Shown here one piece after another: positions 4,996 to 8,229 of a stretch of 8,229 nt of DNA. Each line of letters opens with the position of its first letter. Positions within the stretch are counted from its first letter, which is position 1. The DNA is from an uncultured Anaerobutyricum sp. (GTDB lineage: Bacteria; Bacillota; Clostridia; Lachnospirales; Lachnospiraceae): contig CAKREJ010000071.1 in the NCBI GenBank assembly GCA_934317185.1, positions 1 to 8,229 of the forward strand. The letters are read 5' to 3'. The translations under genes were made by a program, and so were the position numbers. Below the pieces are notes generated by a model, which was not told where the DNA came from, did not search any database, and worked only from the letters and a program-made list of their open reading frames with translations.

Positions 4996-6810
4996 ATGTT
5001 TCGCAAGAAGAATGGGCAGGAGTTTATAGATGAGAACGGCGTAGAATCATCCACGAATGAAAAAAAAGAGAAAAAGGGACTATTCCATAAGAAAAAGAAA
5101 AAAGATATTAATCTGTATGAAGATGATATGGGGTATATCGAGGATGACAGAGATTTTTTAGAAGATGAGTATGAAAAGGAATTAGAAGAGTTACAGGAAG
5201 AAGAACAGCCAAAGAAAAAGAGAGGCTTTTTCCGAAGGAAGAAGAAAGATGTAGAAGAAGCGAGTGAAGTTGCTAAAACGGAAGAACTCGGCAACAGTAC
5301 GGATGAGGAGCAGAGTCTGTTAAGTGATGATGATGCGATCATTTTACAGGAACCGGAGAAAAAGAAGTTTTCTAAAAAGAAGCTGGCACTCATCTGTGGT
5401 ACGGCAGCAGTCATAGTGATAGCTGTTGTTTTTTTTGTAATTCGAAATATGGGCGGTACGAGCGAAGGTAAAGCCTATGTGGAATCTGTTCGTGAGATTA
5501 CGGGACTTGGAACATCGGCCGGAGCGAATAATCGTTATACAGGCACAGTTGACGCAGAGAAGTCCTGGAAGATTACATTACAGTCTGATATGTCTGTAGA
5601 GAAGAGATATGTTAATGTCGGTGATCAAGTTAAAAAGGGAGACAAGCTTTTTAAATACAATACGCAGGAATTAAAGCTTTCAAAGGAAAAGAAGGAGCTT
5701 GAACAGGAAACATTACAAAATGAGATTAATCAGCTTACGAAGGATATTAAGTCTTACCAATCAGATTTGAAGTCAGCAAGTGCAAGTGAGAAGATTCAGC
5801 TTCAGACACAGATTTTAACAGCACAGACAACAATTAAAAAGGATCAGTATACGATTAAAACAAATAAAGAAACAATCAAAACATTAGAGAAAAATATTAA
5901 GGATGCAACAGTAAAGAGTAAGATGAATGGACTTGTAAAGAAAGTGAATGCTTCTTTAGAGAGTTCTTCCTCAGATGACAGTTCAGATGATGGTTCTGAT
6001 TCCGGTGATGGAAGTTCAGATGATTCTTCTTATATGACAATTCTTGCGGTAGGTAATTATCGTGTCAAAGGAACGATCAGTGAGACGAATGTATGGAGTC
6101 TTAATGAAGGAGATCCGGTTATCATTCGTTCCAGGGTGGATGATTCTAAAACATGGAAAGGAACTATTAGCAGTATAAAGACAGATACAACCGCTGATGA
6201 TACAAGTGACAGCAGTATGGATGAGGGTTATACAGATGATGGAAGTAACAGTGGAGAGACTGCCTCTAAATATAATTTTTATGTGAAGCTTGACGATGAT
6301 AATGGTCTTATGATGGGACAGCATGTGCTTATAGAGCAGGATAATGGACAGGATGAACATAAAGATGGAATGTGGCTGCCGGCAGCTTATATTAAGAAGA
6401 ATAACAGTAAGTATTATGTATGGCTTGATTCTCATAATAAGTTAAAACTTAAAGAAGTTACCGTTGGAGAATATGATGAGAATCTTGATGAATACGAAAT
6501 AAAAGAAGGACTTAAGATTAGTGATTATATCGCCTGTGATGACAGTACATTAAAGGAAGGAATGAAGGTTACCAGAGTAAGTCCGGAGGACAGCACTTCT
6601 GGTTATGGTGAAGAACAGACCAGCGATGATGCAGAAACATTTGGATCAGATGATTCTGATGCAGGTGATGACATCGATGACAGTGATGTAGATTCCTATG
6701 ATACCGGAGCTGACGGAAGTGTGGAAGACGGTTTGGATTCTGGAAGTGATAGTTCTGATTTTAGTGACAGTGGAACAGGTAACAGTGATATTGAGAATTT
6801 TGGGGAATAA
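4996..6810 (+). CDS. Membrane-fusion (HlyD/MacA-like) adaptor of an ABC exporter, with long charged N-terminus and Asp/Ser-rich inserts
   Basis: A 604-aa single-pass membrane protein, probably the extracytoplasmic adaptor of the ABC exporter encoded next to it. Order: a charged cytoplasmic segment (1-129) with two copies of a basic motif, KKGLFHKKKKKD (26-37) and KKRGFFRRKKKD (74-85), separated by acidic stretches; one transmembrane helix (130-149); the first lipoyl half-motif YVNVGDQVKKGDKLFKYN (205-222); a Lys/Glu/Gln-rich coiled-coil hairpin (226-305); the second lipoyl half (KMNGLVKKV, 309-317); an Asp/Ser-rich insert (322-345); a beta-barrel region from ~348, broken by another Asp/Ser/Thr-rich insert; and a highly acidic Asp/Ser-rich tail (~529-604). 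AAGGAGG at 4984-4990 sets the start. Typical MacA/HlyD adaptors are 350-450 aa with a short N-terminus, so the extra length lies in the charged and low-complexity parts. The substrate is unknown. No sortase signal is seen. Confidence 0.85.
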   Translation: MFRKKNGQEFIDENGVESSTNEKKEKKGLFHKKKKKDINLYEDDMGYIEDDRDFLEDEYEKELEELQEEEQPKKKRGFFRRKKKDVEEASEVAKTEELGNSTDEEQSLLSDDDAIILQEPEKKKFSKKKLALICGTAAVIVIAVVFFVIRNMGGTSEGKAYVESVREITGLGTSAGANNRYTGTVDAEKSWKITLQSDMSVEKRYVNVGDQVKKGDKLFKYNTQELKLSKEKKELEQETLQNEINQLTKDIKSYQSDLKSASASEKIQLQTQILTAQTTIKKDQYTIKTNKETIKTLEKNIKDATVKSKMNGLVKKVNASLESSSSDDSSDDGSDSGDGSSDDSSYMTILAVGNYRVKGTISETNVWSLNEGDPVIIRSRVDDSKTWKGTISSIKTDTTADDTSDSSMDEGYTDDGSNSGETASKYNFYVKLDDDNGLMMGQHVLIEQDNGQDEHKDGMWLPAAYIKKNNSKYYVWLDSHNKLKLKEVTVGEYDENLDEYEIKEGLKISDYIACDDSTLKEGMKVTRVSPEDSTSGYGEEQTSDDAETFGSDDSDAGDDIDDSDVDSYDTGADGSVEDGLDSGSDSSDFSDSGTGNSDIENFGE

Positions 6811-6838
6811 GCTACCCGACAGAAAGGACATATAGTAT

Positions 6839-7630
6839 ATGCTTTTGGAACTAAAACATATTTATAAGAATTATTTGCAAGATAAGATTGTCATACCGGT
6901 TCTTAAAGATGTTAATATTTCTATTGATGAGGGTGAGTATGTGGCAATCATGGGACCCTCCGGTTCAGGAAAGACAACATTAATGAATATCATTGGGTGT
7001 CTGGATCGTCCTACGAAGGGAGAATTCCTTTTAGAAGGAGAATCTATCGTTAATTATAATGAGAATCGTCTGTCGGATTTGCGATTGAATACACTGGGAT
7101 TTGTATTCCAGAGTTTTAATCTTCTTCCTAAACAGACAGCACTTGATAATGTGGCACTTCCTTTAAGCTATGCAGGGGTACCGGTAAAAAGAAGAAAAGA
7201 GATCGCTTTTCAGGCATTAAAGAGAGTTGGACTGGCAGAACGAGTGCATTTCCGTCCAAGTCAGCTTTCCGGTGGACAGCAGCAGAGAGTGGCAATTGCC
7301 AGAGCTTTGGTGAATAATCCAAAGATTATTCTGGCAGATGAACCTACAGGAGCATTAGACAGCCGTTCCGGTATTCAGGTAATGAACCTGTTTCAGCAGT
7401 TGAATGAAGAAGGGGTAACGATTATCATGATTACGCATGATGCGAATATTGCGAATCATGCGAAGAAGGTTCTTCATATCTTTGATGGAGAAATCGTAGA
7501 AGATAAAGAAAGAAAAGAAAAGGAAAAGCAGCAGATTGAAGCACAAAAGTCTACAGGGACAGATGAAGATAGTATATCTCTGGAACTTAAGCAGGACTTT
7601 GGTGTGAAAGAATGGGAAGGAGAGATCTGA
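6839..7630 (+). CDS. ABC transporter ATP-binding protein (MacB/LolD class)
   Basis: The cytoplasmic ATPase that drives the exporter. All nucleotide-binding motifs are intact: Walker [10 protein letters not shown] (39-47), Q-loop Gln91 in VFQSFNLLP, signature LSGGQ (143-147), Walker B IILADEP (163-169), D-loop GALD (171-174) and switch His200 in ITHD. The pattern VFQSFNLLP with [14 protein letters not shown] is typical of the MacB/LolD/FtsE-like family that works with FtsX-fold permeases. At 263 aa it is ~35-40 residues longer than the core; the extra C-terminal part (from ~222) is rich in Lys/Glu and has no recognised domain. The gene starts 28 nt after the adaptor gene, with AGAAAGGAC (6821-6829) 9 nt before the ATG. 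Its stop at 7628-7630 is separated from the next TTG start by one base, so translation is probably coupled. The permease is not in the window. Confidence 0.96.
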   Translation: MLLELKHIYKNYLQDKIVIPVLKDVNISIDEGEYVAIMGPSGSGKTTLMNIIGCLDRPTKGEFLLEGESIVNYNENRLSDLRLNTLGFVFQSFNLLPKQTALDNVALPLSYAGVPVKRRKEIAFQALKRVGLAERVHFRPSQLSGGQQQRVAIARALVNNPKIILADEPTGALDSRSGIQVMNLFQQLNEEGVTIIMITHDANIANHAKKVLHIFDGEIVEDKERKEKEKQQIEAQKSTGTDEDSISLELKQDFGVKEWEGEI

Positions 7631-7631
7631 G

Positions 7632-8229
7632 TTGAAGGGAAAGAAAAAGATACTACTTGCAGTAGTGCTGGTTCTTGTTATAGCAGTCGGAGTTACTTCT
7701 GGTGTTGTCATAAGCAAGAAAAATAAAACAGTAGTAAAAGTATTTCCGGTAAGTATGCTGAATAGTTCGGACTGGTTTGATACAGACACTTCCCTTACGG
7801 GAACTCTTACCTCTGATTACATTCAGGAAGTTCATATTGATAGCGGGCAGAAGGTGAAGAAGGTTTATGTAAAAAAGGGAGATAAAGTAAAAAAGGGAGA
7901 TATCCTTTTAAAATATAATGTTTCTGAAAAAGAGCTTGATTTAAAGCTGCAAAAGCTTCAGATTCAGTCTTCTAAGCTGGAAATTGAACAGATGGAGAAG
8001 GAACTGCAAAAACTAAAGAATACAAAGACCGTTGGTTCTATAAACACAGGGAACAGTAGTATTATGAATGCTTCTGTGAATCTTTCCGGAATAAAGAATA
8101 AGAGTCTTAGTTATCTTGTAGCTGAAGCGGATAGTGCCGAGGAAGGAACAACGATAGCTACTGGTGGAGAAGGAAAGACTGGAAGTGATACGGGTTCAGA
8201 GAATGGTTCAGGAAGCGAAAGTGGCTCAG
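7632..8229 (+). CDS. Second membrane-fusion/adaptor protein of the exporter (partial, runs off the window)
   Basis: An open frame of 199 codons that continues past the window edge. The TTG start is supported by AAGGAGAG (7617-7624) 7 nt upstream, inside the end of the ATPase gene. The product has a short basic N-terminus (MKGKKK), one transmembrane helix (7-27), then an extracytoplasmic segment with the lipoyl-type motif YVKKGDKVKKGDILLKYN (79-96), nearly the same as in the 604-aa adaptor upstream. A short coiled-coil (98-130) follows, then a polar stretch that turns Gly/Ser/Glu-rich (from ~170: GGEGKTGSDTGSENGS). The two adaptors are clearly paralogous in the lipoyl part. This copy lacks the long cytoplasmic N-terminus, and its first coiled-coil helix is only ~33 residues before the low-complexity part. 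It is likely a co-subunit of the same exporter. The second lipoyl half and the beta-barrel should lie downstream. Confidence 0.85.
   Translation, partial: MKGKKKILLAVVLVLVIAVGVTSGVVISKKNKTVVKVFPVSMLNSSDWFDTDTSLTGTLTSDYIQEVHIDSGQKVKKVYVKKGDKVKKGDILLKYNVSEKELDLKLQKLQIQSSKLEIEQMEKELQKLKNTKTVGSINTGNSSIMNASVNLSGIKNKSLSYLVAEADSAEEGTTIATGGEGKTGSDTGSENGSGSESGS
7869..7901 (+). repeat. Short tandem repeat inside the second adaptor gene
   Basis: GTAAAAAAGGGAGAT occurs at 7869-7883 and again, identically, at 7887-7901 (period 18 nt). It encodes VKKGD twice within the lipoyl motif. The first adaptor has one VKKGD preceded by VNVGD, so the second copy here may come from a recent duplication or gene conversion. 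Confidence 0.7.

Noticed and set aside
4953..5414. 153-codon antisense frame rich in Ser and Phe
   Set aside because: It is the reverse-strand image of the Lys/Glu-rich start of the adaptor gene. It has biased composition, no ribosome site and no recognisable domain.
5060..5436. A8 run at 5060-5067 and T8 run at 5429-5436 in the adaptor gene as phase-variable tracts
   Set aside because: The frame is open through both; runs of eight in AT-rich Lys- or Phe/Val-coding DNA are common, and there is no sign of a switched frame.

Overview
The window is low-GC DNA with all genes on the + strand. Shine-Dalgarno sites are strong, and two genes start with TTG. The gene set suggests a Clostridia member, most likely a Lachnospiraceae-type gut anaerobe: a type I-alpha glutamine synthetase followed by an ANTAR regulator, diaminopimelate synthesis by the DapL aminotransferase route, a relic of a clostridial IS200/IS605-type TnpB gene, and an export operon with Asp/Ser-rich adaptor proteins. 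Genus and species cannot be fixed from the sequence alone.

Layout. (1) 22-1962, nitrogen assimilation: glnA (start at 22, not at the ATG at 4), then after 69 nt a TTG-started gene for an ANTAR RNA-binding protein whose receiver domain has lost its phosphorylation residues. (2) 1963-2189, intergenic: two hairpin-forming segments, then a good sigma-A-type promoter for the next operon. (3) 2190-4322, lysine/cell-wall precursor synthesis: dapF and dapL, two consecutive enzymes that interconvert tetrahydrodipicolinate, LL-DAP and meso-DAP. (4) 4323-4995, a long stretch without an intact gene: a ~120-nt inverted repeat with a T-rich 3' arm (probable dapL terminator), then an internally deleted tnpB relic. 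The 3' part of the relic still folds on paper into a three-way junction with a possible pseudoknot, as expected of an omegaRNA/right end. A promoter and leader for the next operon follow. (5) 4996-8229, an ABC export operon: a 604-aa membrane-fusion (adaptor) protein, a MacB/LolD-class ATPase, and a second adaptor protein that runs off the window. The permease is presumably further downstream.

The nitrogen and DAP modules are ordinary housekeeping functions. The most interesting parts are the relic TnpB locus that keeps its guide-RNA scaffold, the degenerate receiver of the ANTAR regulator, and the unusual architecture of the two adaptor proteins: a long charged cytoplasmic N-terminus with repeats, and Asp/Ser- or Gly/Ser-rich insertions and tail.
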